In this document: piece by piece, positions 1-5,537 of the stretch | Position numbering within the stretch: the first letter of the stretch is position 1 | Layout: each line of letters begins with the position of its first letter | Assembly: GCA_955652155.1 (NCBI GenBank) | Contig: CATPAT010000180.1 | Span: 1-5,537 of the forward strand | DNA length: 5,537 nt | Direction: 5' to 3' | Source of the DNA: an uncultured Chthoniobacterales bacterium | GTDB lineage: Bacteria > Verrucomicrobiota > Verrucomicrobiia > Chthoniobacterales > UBA10450 | Position numbers and translations under genes: made by a program | Notes under the pieces: model-generated | What the model was told of the DNA's origin: nothing | Database searches by the model: none | Seen by the model: only the letters and a program-made list of their open reading frames with translations

Positions 1-1020
1 GGTCTCGACGATCTGGGCGCTCCGATGTCGCGGAATCAATCCCAAAAGATTGAAAAGAAACTCGACGATCAACGCTGCTACAACCATCGCGATGTAAAAA
101 ACCCCGACGATCAAGGCAGCGACTTTCCAGCCATAATATTTGCGATAGATATCGATGATCGGAAGAATGATCAGGTCTGCGTAAATAAATGCGATCACGC
201 CGCCAAAGCTGATCCCGCCATTCCAAAGAACTGCCGCGAGCGGGATATTGCCGACCGAGCAAACGAAGGATAGGACCGACACGATGGGACCCACAAGCGG
301 TCCCCAGAAAGTCGCCGCCACCGGATGCGACGTGAGAAAAAATGTCTTCCAAAAACCCTGCGGGACCCAGGCGGCGAGTGCGCCGGCCAGCAAAAGCCCA
401 ATCACGATGTCTTTCCAAACGGCGAGCACGTCCATCACGAAGTAGTGGCTCGTGGCGGTGATGCCTTCGGCAGACGTAAACCGTTGCCAGAGCGAACCGC
501 CTTCTTCGACGCTCATATCCATTTCAGCATGACCTTCCATGCTTCCTTTGATCCCTTTGTCCGCCTGCCTCCGCGCCTCGCTTATCAGCTTTCGCGAAAG
601 AAAAATTCTGAAAAGCACTGCCATCATCGCCACCATCACCAGCCCGCCCCCGAATTCAGCGAGCGCAAATTGCCACCCCATTAACACGATCAAGATGACA
701 CTCAATTCGACAACCAGATTGGTGGAAGCGAGCTCGAACGCCATCGCGGCGGTGAAATCGGCGCCTTTGCGAAAAATCGAACGCGCCAGTGCGACCGCAG
801 CATATGAACACGACGAAGAGGCCGCGCCAAGTCCGGTAGCAATGGCAAGGGACTTCGGCGAATCATTCGGGAGCAATCGGCTCATCTCTCCCTTTGAGAC
901 GATTGCCTGGACAACTCCCGAGAGCCCAAATCCTAATATTAACGGCCACAAAATTTCCCAGAACATGGCAAACGCCATCCACAAAGCGTGGCCGAGCGCA
1001 GCAATCAGGTTTGTCATCAT
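1..1020 (-). CDS. ArsP/YraQ-type (DUF318) inner-membrane permease, 3' partial
   Basis: An open frame of 340 codons runs from ATG at 1020 to the left edge without a stop, so the C-terminus is missing. The product is strongly hydrophobic, with roughly eight membrane segments in two blocks (about residues 5-140 and 198-335). They are joined by a polar loop, about 141-195, that carries a His/Met patch (EGHAEMDM, 162-169). Two cysteine motifs typical of the PF03773 permease family are visible: GAASSSCSYAA around Cys71 and VCSVGNIP around Cys254. Characterised relatives (ArsP) export organoarsenicals, but most members have no known substrate. Location in a copper-type operon suggests metal or metalloid transport here, which is inference. 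The start overlaps the oxidase stop as ATGA; a second ATG follows at 1017. No strong Shine-Dalgarno is visible, so translational coupling is likely. Family is confident; substrate is not. Confidence 0.9.
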   Translation of the reverse strand, partial: MMTNLIAALGHALWMAFAMFWEILWPLILGFGLSGVVQAIVSKGEMSRLLPNDSPKSLAIATGLGAASSSCSYAAVALARSIFRKGADFTAAMAFELASTNLVVELSVILIVLMGWQFALAEFGGGLVMVAMMAVLFRIFLSRKLISEARRQADKGIKGSMEGHAEMDMSVEEGGSLWQRFTSAEGITATSHYFVMDVLAVWKDIVIGLLLAGALAAWVPQGFWKTFFLTSHPVAATFWGPLVGPIVSVLSFVCSVGNIPLAAVLWNGGISFGGVIAFIYADLIILPIIDIYRKYYGWKVAALIVGVFYIAMVVAALIVEFLFNLLGLIPRHRSAQIVET

Positions 1021-2354
1021 CCGTGATGCATGTGTGTATCTGGTTGCTTTGGCGTTTGCTGAACTTCGATATCGTCTCGGCGCATGTCGTCGGCCGCGGC
1101 AAGACCGGCAACAGTTCCATCCGGATGGCGATACCAACCTGGATCTTCGTAGGATGTAATTCCTTCGCGAATTTTTATGACGGTGAACATTCCGCCCATC
1201 GCGATGTAATCGAACGGCCCCGGACCGCCCATCATCGGAAGGCTGTTGCGTGGAACCGGCATTCCCATTGTGCCCATGTCAGCCATTCCAGTTTCACCCA
1301 TTGTCATGTAGCCCGGCAGAAGCGAGCTACGAATCTTCTCATCCAACTTGCCGGGTTTAACGCCGATCGTGTTTGGAAATTTGTCGCCCATTTGCGTCAT
1401 GGTGTGATGCGTCATGTGGCAATGCACTGGCCAATCACCGGGATTGTCGGCAATGAACTCGATTACGCGCGCGCTTCCAGCTTGCACCAGCACGGTCGCT
1501 TCGATTTGTTGCGCTGACTCCGGAATTTGCCCGCCATCAGTTTCAACCACTCGAAAGGTATGTCCGTGCAAGTGCATCGGATGATGATCCATAGCACTCA
1601 GATTGATGAAACGGATACGAACCCGATCCCGCAGTTTTGCAACCATCGGTTCCGTCCCCGGAAAAATGCGAGCATTCATTGAGAAGACATTGAAGTCGGT
1701 CATCTCATTTGGATTTGGGCGCATGGTACCGGTGTCGACCCGCCATTCACTCAACATGAAAGCGAAATCGCGATCGACGCGATACTTTGGATTGCGCGGA
1801 TGAATGACGAACAGCCCCATTAAACCGAGCGCCATCTGCGTCATCTCATCGTGATGCGAGTGATACATGTGCGTGCCGTACTGCTTGAGCGTGAACTCGT
1901 ACTTAAACGTCTCGCCTGATTTGATCGGTGGTTGTGTTAATCCGCTAACTCCATCCATCCCGTTCGGCAGAATGATTCCGTGCCAATGGATGCTTGTGGC
2001 CGCGGGCAAATTGTTCGTCACGTAAATGCGGACCCGATCACCTTCGACCGCTTCTATTGTTGGTCCATGTACGCGACCATTAAATCCCCAGCAAAACGCT
2101 TCGAGACCGGGAGCGAATTCGTGTTTCACTTCCTCAGCCACAAGATGATAGACCTTGGCGCCATCGACGATTTTCCACGGCAACGAAACATTGTTCGGCG
2201 TGATCACCGGCGTGTAATCACGACCCGGTTGCGCGAGCGGAACGGTTGCCGTCGGCGAAATGGTCTGCGCCGGAGCGGAAACAACACTGCGCAATAATGA
2301 AACGCCACCAGCCGCCACTGCGGTCCCGCTTAAAAACTTTCTTCGCGTCATCAT
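1017..2354 (-). CDS. Tat-exported two-domain multicopper oxidase
   Basis: This 445-residue protein starts with a twin-arginine signal (TRRKFLSG, residues 3-10, then a hydrophobic stretch), so it should act folded in the periplasm. All copper ligands are visible: HWH 123-125 and HSH 165-167 for the T2/T3 cluster; His258, His261 and His263 in HPMHLHGH; then HCH 311-313, with His317 and axial Met322. The spacing of the second-domain ligands matches CueO. Only about 90 residues separate the two ligand halves, compared with about 300 in three-domain oxidases, so two cupredoxin domains are predicted (about 60-200 and 215-330). A Met-rich tail follows (350-390), then a segment around MGGMFTVIKIREG that recalls bacterial 'copper oxidase' proteins, and a His-rich end (HMHHG). 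The likely role is Cu(I) oxidation. The gene begins 3 nt after the tolC stop with a good Shine-Dalgarno. Substrate is inferred. Confidence 0.95.
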   Translation of the reverse strand: MMTRRKFLSGTAVAAGGVSLLRSVVSAPAQTISPTATVPLAQPGRDYTPVITPNNVSLPWKIVDGAKVYHLVAEEVKHEFAPGLEAFCWGFNGRVHGPTIEAVEGDRVRIYVTNNLPAATSIHWHGIILPNGMDGVSGLTQPPIKSGETFKYEFTLKQYGTHMYHSHHDEMTQMALGLMGLFVIHPRNPKYRVDRDFAFMLSEWRVDTGTMRPNPNEMTDFNVFSMNARIFPGTEPMVAKLRDRVRIRFINLSAMDHHPMHLHGHTFRVVETDGGQIPESAQQIEATVLVQAGSARVIEFIADNPGDWPVHCHMTHHTMTQMGDKFPNTIGVKPGKLDEKIRSSLLPGYMTMGETGMADMGTMGMPVPRNSLPMMGGPGPFDYIAMGGMFTVIKIREGITSYEDPGWYRHPDGTVAGLAAADDMRRDDIEVQQTPKQPDTHMHHG

Positions 2355-2357
2355 AAT

Positions 2358-3737
2358 TTATCTCCCGTGCACGACTTCTTTGCTTTCGGAGAGCTGGAGC
2401 AGCTTTCCGTTGAGCGAACCGCCGACCGCTTTTTCCAATTCCGCGCGCGCCGCCCAATAATCGCGCTGCGCTTCGACTGACTGCCGCGCGGCATTCACTT
2501 CCTCCTGTTTCGCCCGCAACAGATCAAACAAACTGATTTGCATCGCGTTGTACTGAAGCTGCGATTCTTCGACAATTCGGTGGCGCAGAGGCAACACCGT
2601 TGATCGGGAATAATCGACCATTGCGCGCGCGTTCAGCATCCGATCGCGCGACGATCGCACCTCCGAACGAATTTGGACGGCGAGGCCGAGGTAACGTTGT
2701 TGAAGCTGGCGCACCTTGGCTTCGGTGCGCGCTTTAACCCCTTGTCCGAAATTAAAAAGTGGAATGGGGAATGTTATGATCGGTCCAGTCGAATGCTCTT
2801 TCTGAATTTCGTGCACATAACGGCCACCAATTTCAACTTGCTGCCCGATTTGCTGGAAGCGCGCGAAGCCGAGGCCTTGCGCCTGGCCTAACGTTTCGAA
2901 TCGCACCGCGGCAAGATCGAGACGTTGCTCGATCGCGCGGGACTCCAATCCGCTCGTTCCGTTTTCGATCTTCGGCGGGTCTGGCAAACGCGGCGCGATC
3001 GTCCAATTGATCTGCTCGCCCCACACTCCCATCAGCCTGTTTAATTTCTCGCGGCTTTGGATTGCCAAGGCCTGCCCTTTCGACAGATCGAGTTTCGCCT
3101 GCACATGCAACGCTTCCTCGCTCGCAAGATCGACATCTCGTGTGTTGCCGGCTTGATGAAGTTGCAATGCCGCTTCCGCCGAAGCCGCTGCCGTTTTCTC
3201 AACTTCAACGCCAAGATCGCCCAGTTGCAGATTGCCCTGGTGTTCGTAGAACGCGGCGCGCACCTCCGCCGCGATTTTTAAAATTTCATTTCCGACACGC
3301 GATTTCGCCGCTTCCAGTTGCGCTTTGGCCGCGCGTTTTCGTATTGGCAGAAATAGAATGTCGATGAATTGCGTCACTAGTTCCGCTTCCAGGGCCTGTC
3401 CGGGGAAGCGCCGCTCAATAGAGAAGAGCGGATTTCTCAGCAATCCCGCTTCGATCACATCTGCCTGCGCAATTCCGATCTCTTCGTAAACTCCTTGTAA
3501 CTCATGATTGTTGAGCAGCGCGATCTGAACTGCAGAGTTCGGCGTCAGCGACCGATTCAAAAGCACGCGAACGTAACGTTCCGCTTCGGCATCTTGCGGC
3601 GTGCCGCGATTCCATTGCACGCGTTTGCCCGTGCGTGACAAAACGGTGTTGGAAACGTCGCCGAAGGATTGGTCCAAAGACGCGGCCGAACAAACGCTGC
3701 TCACGAGAACCGCCACGAAACACAAAATGGTTTTCAT
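2358..3737 (-). CDS. TolC/CusC-family outer-membrane efflux channel
   Basis: The product has 459 residues, close to the usual length for the family. It starts with a Sec signal peptide (residues 1 to about 18, MKTILCFVAVLVSSVCSA). There is no good lipobox, so unlike CusC it is probably not lipidated. Two outer-membrane efflux repeats are visible. The first has the NHELQGVYEEIGIAQAD helix at about 78-93, with GLLRNP at 98-103. The second has the characteristic PIPLFNFGQG at 324-333 and a long helix around 395-440 (ISLFDLLRAKQEEV). Long Ala/Gln/Glu-rich helices fit the periplasmic tunnel. Such channels need an inner-membrane pump, and none is in the window. ATG at 3737 is chosen because it follows directly into a signal peptide and overlaps the lipoprotein stop as ATGA; the frame is open further upstream to 3788, but that adds 17 charged residues before the signal. 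Confidence 0.93.
   Translation of the reverse strand: MKTILCFVAVLVSSVCSAASLDQSFGDVSNTVLSRTGKRVQWNRGTPQDAEAERYVRVLLNRSLTPNSAVQIALLNNHELQGVYEEIGIAQADVIEAGLLRNPLFSIERRFPGQALEAELVTQFIDILFLPIRKRAAKAQLEAAKSRVGNEILKIAAEVRAAFYEHQGNLQLGDLGVEVEKTAAASAEAALQLHQAGNTRDVDLASEEALHVQAKLDLSKGQALAIQSREKLNRLMGVWGEQINWTIAPRLPDPPKIENGTSGLESRAIEQRLDLAAVRFETLGQAQGLGFARFQQIGQQVEIGGRYVHEIQKEHSTGPIITFPIPLFNFGQGVKARTEAKVRQLQQRYLGLAVQIRSEVRSSRDRMLNARAMVDYSRSTVLPLRHRIVEESQLQYNAMQISLFDLLRAKQEEVNAARQSVEAQRDYWAARAELEKAVGGSLNGKLLQLSESKEVVHGR
2362..2366 (-). promoter_or_regulatory. Shine-Dalgarno GGGAG for the multicopper oxidase
   Basis: On the minus strand GGGAG is followed by the 7-nt spacer ATAAATT and then ATG at 2354. 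It lies in the last sense codons of the tolC-like gene (GGG AGA TAA). This is the clearest ribosome-binding site in the window and supports the first ATG of the ATGATG pair as the oxidase start. Confidence 0.65.
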
Positions 3738-4258
3738 TTCGGTGGCGCGCCTTCTTTCTTGATCAACGTCGTCCCGCAGATCGGACACTTGCCCGGCTTG
3801 TCAGCATGGATTTGCGGATGAATGAGGCACGTGTAGTAAAAATCTTGCGACTGCGTTTGCTCCGACTTCTCTTTCATTTCTTCTGAAGTCTTCTTCATCT
3901 CCTCGGAAGTTTTTTTCATCTCGTCAGCGACAGCTTTTTCTTCCGTGTTCGCATTTGTTTGCGGCGGCATCTCCTTGTGATCTTCCATCTTCATGCCCGG
4001 CATATTGCTCATGTCGTGGTGCATCGTCTCGGCGCTCTTCGCGCTGCTCGCGGTTTGGCTCAGTTCGCTTTGGATCGCGACTGTTGTCTCATCGTGCACG
4101 AGCAAGTTGTTAGGCCTCCGCACTGGAACGCTCACTGTTGGATCGGCGGCATTACCGGGCGGTAACGGCGCCGGATTTGTCGATGCACAACCGGCAAGAA
4201 GTCCGGACGCAATAATCGAGCAAAGCGACTGCTTTGCGCTAATGCGGATGCTCATCAT
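3734..4258 (-). CDS. Lipoprotein with heptad repeats and C-terminal HMBD-like metal-binding domain
   Basis: This 174-residue protein (from ATG 4258) has a lipoprotein signal ending in LLAGC, with Cys24 as the lipidated residue. A low-complexity Pro/Ala linker follows, then a Met/His-rich patch at about 79-97 (MHHDMSNMPGMKMEDHKEM) that resembles periplasmic Cu(I)-binding sequences. Next come three copies of a charged seven-residue unit, MKKTSEE-like, at 114-134. The C-terminus is a compact Cys/His module (YTCLIHP, then KCPICG; Cys144, His147, Cys158, Cys161). It matches the heavy-metal-binding domain found on CusB-like adaptors and copper ATPases, whose usual form is YTCPMHP...CPKCGM. A periplasmic metal-capture or handover role is inferred. 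The gene overlaps the upstream gene by 20 bp. Tandem ATGs sit at 4258 and 4255, with a weak AGAG seven bases upstream. It ends in an ATGA overlap with the tolC-like gene. Confidence 0.85.
   Translation of the reverse strand: MMSIRISAKQSLCSIIASGLLAGCASTNPAPLPPGNAADPTVSVPVRRPNNLLVHDETTVAIQSELSQTASSAKSAETMHHDMSNMPGMKMEDHKEMPPQTNANTEEKAVADEMKKTSEEMKKTSEEMKEKSEQTQSQDFYYTCLIHPQIHADKPGKCPICGTTLIKKEGAPPK
3857..3919 (-). repeat. In-frame 21-bp tandem repeat coding MKKTSEE units
   Basis: Three successive seven-codon units encode MKKTSEE, MKKTSEE and MKEKSEQ inside the lipoprotein. The first two peptides are identical but their codons differ: AAA AAA against AAG AAG, TCC against TCA, and GAG GAG against GAA GAA. 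This suggests selection on the peptide, probably a charged helix or weak coiled coil between the Met/His patch and the HMBD-like module. Confidence 0.85.
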
Positions 4259-5030
4259 GCTTGTGCTCTGGAGGTGAGTTCGAAGCACTCGGACTAGCTG
4301 ACGGACTCGCGCCGCCCGCCGCTTCTAATTGTTTACGACTGGCTTCGAGCTGTAGCCTGCTCGCTTCGAGTTGGAGACGACTTGCCTCGAGTTGTTTTTG
4401 TTCTTCCTCTGTCTTCGGTTGTTTGCCAGCGGGTTGCTGCATCTTCTCATGTCCCGCATGTTCCGTTGTCTGGGCCGGTGAAGTCTCGGGTTTCTGTTCT
4501 TCGGCGTGCTCATGTTCATCCCCGTGATGGTGGTGTTCGTCGGCGCGCGCTTGCGGTGGCGGTTCAAAACGAAATTCCTTGTGACGAACGTGACCGCCCG
4601 CATACGCGATGTAACCGCCGGTGCCGAGAGTGGCGCATCCCAACACGAGGGTGCCGACCGTGATCGCGAACGATGTGCGCGGCCATTTCACAACGGCGCC
4701 GACTCCGACGGCGGCCACGCCGGCCAACACATAAAAGAGCCAGATCATTTTTTCCCCGCGCGCCATATGCTCGTCGAGCCATTGCTCACCCGCGGGATCG
4801 GACATCGCTTTCACGCGATCGTAACCGGCTTCGCCATAATAATAGGTTGGCCACGCTGATAACGCGCAAACGAAAACAAGAACCAGCGCGGCGATGGTGA
4901 CGCGTTGATTGCTCAACACCAATGCAAGCGCCAGCGCTAAAACTCCGACGGCGAGTCCGTAAACCGGCAGCGGGTTGATTAGAATATGAAGATATTCAGG
5001 ATCGCTTAGATGTTGCCGAAGTATGTTCAT
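4239..5030 (-). CDS. Four-helix inner-membrane protein with His-rich, heptad-repeat tail (DUF2231-like)
   Basis: This 263-residue protein has four predicted membrane helices (about 17-39, 43-62, 94-114 and 119-143). The pattern, and the opening around LHILINPLPVYGL, recall DUF2231-type membrane proteins, but that assignment is tentative. Positive charges in the short loops (QR at 42-43, KWPR at 115-118) place those loops in the cytoplasm. Both ends, including the roughly 110-residue tail, would then face the periplasm. The tail holds 12 histidines in three clusters (HHHHGDEHEH at 166-175, HAGH at 191-194, HKHDEHPH at 256-263), consistent with Cu, Ni or Zn binding. A QLEASRL heptad repeat at 213-237 and a PSAS-rich linker lie between the last two clusters. 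Function is unknown; a membrane-anchored metal buffer is inferred. The stop lies 20 bp inside the next gene. ATG 5030 is the only good start after the preceding stop. Confidence 0.85.
   Translation of the reverse strand: MNILRQHLSDPEYLHILINPLPVYGLAVGVLALALALVLSNQRVTIAALVLVFVCALSAWPTYYYGEAGYDRVKAMSDPAGEQWLDEHMARGEKMIWLFYVLAGVAAVGVGAVVKWPRTSFAITVGTLVLGCATLGTGGYIAYAGGHVRHKEFRFEPPPQARADEHHHHGDEHEHAEEQKPETSPAQTTEHAGHEKMQQPAGKQPKTEEEQKQLEASRLQLEASRLQLEASRKQLEAAGGASPSASPSASNSPPEHKHDEHPH
4320..4394 (-). repeat. In-frame 21-bp tandem repeat coding QLEASRL units
   Basis: Three full units (QLEASRL, QLEASRL, QLEASRK) plus a partial QLEA lie in the His-rich tail. Each copy uses different synonymous codons: GAG or GAA; GCA, GCG or GCC; AGT or AGC; CGT or AGG; CTC or CTA. 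The peptide is nearly perfect while the DNA has diverged, so it is not a recent slippage product. A seven-residue Ala/Leu period suggests a helix or coiled coil. Confidence 0.88.
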
Positions 5031-5039
5031 TCGTTTTTT

Positions 5040-5055
5040 CAGCGCGCGAGCGCTG
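5040..5055 (-). other. Perfect 6-bp hairpin in the leader of the His-tailed membrane protein gene
   Basis: In the 57-bp gap 5031-5087, CAGCGC and GCGCTG pair perfectly around a 4-nt loop. On the minus-strand transcript the hairpin sits between a possible Shine-Dalgarno (GAGGTG, 5064-5059) and the ATG at 5030, and is followed by AAAAAACGA. A run of A rather than U follows it, so it is not an intrinsic terminator. Folding would bring GAGGTG to about 12 unpaired bases from the start. A translational role is inferred only. Confidence 0.4.
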
Positions 5056-5087
5056 CCGCACCTCGCGACCGCGCCCGATGCTCGCTG

Positions 5088-5537
5088 TTACAGAGGTCCG
5101 AACCAGGAAGTCGCCCAGCTCTTCATCTGCTTGATTTCGCTTTGCTGGTCCTTCGCGATTTTCGCCGCGAACTCTTTTAGCTCGGGATGCGCGCCCTTGC
5201 TTTCAGCCTGCTCTGCCATCTCAACTGCCATGTGATGATGCATTGCCATCATTTGCAGAAACACCTTGTCGAAATCGGCGTCTTTCTTTCCGGTGAACAT
5301 CGACATGTTGGATTTCATCTCTTTGTCGGCTTTTTCGTTTGCGACTTCCTTGGGAGAAGCTTTGTACCAATCCGTTAGCCATTTTGTCATTTGCTCGATC
5401 TCCTGTTGTTGCGCGGAGATGATCTTCTCGGCTAACTGCCGGAGCTCTGCTCGTTGCGTGTGATCAGGGACCATCTTCGCCATCTCAATCGCGCTGCGAT
5501 GATGTTGAATCATCTGCTGTAGAAAGCTCTGCTCGAA
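5088..5537 (-). CDS. DUF305-family protein, 5' partial
   Basis: The frame is open from the right edge, so the N-terminus (and any signal peptide) is outside the window; 149 residues are visible. There are two copies of the DUF305 helix signature. The first is FLQQMIQHHRSAIEMA at in-window residues 5-20, the second FLQMMAMHHHMAVEMA at 93-108. Each is followed by a helix ending in an aromatic-rich stretch (QQQEIEQMTKWLTDWY at 43-58; QQSEIKQMKSWATSWF at 131-146). The Met/His-rich signature resembles that of ferritin-like four-helix bundles. DUF305 proteins often sit beside copper-resistance genes, but their biochemical role is not established. The first methionine inside the window, at 5513, falls within the signature and is not the true start. 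The TAA stop is 57 bp before the His-tailed membrane protein gene, so it is probably the upstream member of the same operon. Confidence 0.9.
   Translation of the reverse strand, partial: FEQSFLQQMIQHHRSAIEMAKMVPDHTQRAELRQLAEKIISAQQQEIEQMTKWLTDWYKASPKEVANEKADKEMKSNMSMFTGKKDADFDKVFLQMMAMHHHMAVEMAEQAESKGAHPELKEFAAKIAKDQQSEIKQMKSWATSWFGPL

Noticed and set aside
1..1020. Possible frameshifted or pseudogene permease, because no complete frame with a stop exists here
   Set aside because: Codon-by-codon reading of the minus strand from 1020 to 1 shows no internal stop and intact motifs. The gene simply runs off the window.
863..1120. 85-codon minus-strand frame spanning the oxidase-permease junction
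   Set aside because: It is out of frame with both confirmed genes, has no domain features, and is an accidental open frame.
539..1159. 206-codon plus-strand open frame opposite the permease
   Set aside because: The minus strand here encodes a continuous permease with conserved Cys motifs; the plus-strand peptide has no domain character.
894..1517. 207-codon plus-strand open frame
   Set aside because: It lies antisense across the oxidase and permease genes, which have intact family motifs. The predicted peptide is Arg/His-rich with no recognisable domain and looks like a shadow frame.
3738..3788. Upstream start (3788) for the TolC-like gene
   Set aside because: It adds 17 highly charged residues ahead of the signal peptide and lies wholly within the lipoprotein gene; ATG 3737 gives an ATGA overlap and a clean signal peptide.
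4259..4288. Upstream GTG start (4288) for the lipoprotein
   Set aside because: It would add ten polar residues before a normal lipoprotein signal peptide and has no ribosome-binding site. ATG 4258 or 4255 gives a standard signal ending in LLAGC.
3857..4394. Possible CRISPR or other non-coding direct repeats
   Set aside because: Both repeat tracts are contiguous 21-bp in-frame units without spacers, inside clear coding regions, and explained as peptide heptads.
5034..5055. Rho-independent terminator (hairpin beside six T's)
   Set aside because: On the transcribed minus strand the hairpin is followed by A's, not U's. On the plus strand the T run comes before the hairpin. Neither orientation fits.

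Overview
The window is a compact, single-direction gene cluster on the minus strand, so it reads from right to left. Six genes cover almost every base. In transcription order they are: a DUF305 protein (5' end outside the window); a four-helix inner-membrane protein with a His-rich tail; a small lipoprotein with a heavy-metal-binding (HMBD-like) zinc-ribbon-type domain; a TolC/CusC-type outer-membrane channel; a Tat-exported two-domain multicopper oxidase; and an ArsP/YraQ-type permease (3' end outside the window). The last four junctions are a 20-bp overlap, an ATGA overlap, a 3-nt gap and an ATGA overlap. This strongly suggests one polycistronic, translationally coupled operon.

The content points to envelope detoxification of a soft metal, most likely copper (possibly silver). 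The oxidase carries a complete set of copper ligands. Three other products carry His, Met or Cys metal-binding stretches, and DUF305 and HMBD proteins commonly sit in copper loci. The working model is inferred: the oxidase converts Cu(I) to Cu(II) in the periplasm, the lipoprotein and the His-tailed protein buffer or hand over metal, TolC provides the outer-membrane exit, and the permease moves an unidentified substrate across the inner membrane. No RND pump, membrane-fusion adaptor, P-type ATPase or regulator lies inside the window. They may lie beyond either edge.

The host is a Gram-negative (diderm) bacterium, as shown by the TolC channel, the lipobox and the Tat export signal. GC looks moderate. 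An environmental Verrucomicrobiota- or Acidobacteriota-like organism is possible, but this is only an impression.

Layout by coordinate: 1-1020 permease; 1017-2354 oxidase; 2358-3737 TolC; 3734-4258 lipoprotein; 4239-5030 His-tailed membrane protein; 5031-5087 the only sizeable intergenic gap, with a hairpin; 5088-5537 DUF305 protein. I saw no RNA genes, mobile elements, CRISPR arrays, clear promoter or terminator. The most unusual content is in the two adjacent small genes at 3734-5030. Each combines a metal-binding region with exact seven-residue tandem repeats whose codons have diverged synonymously.
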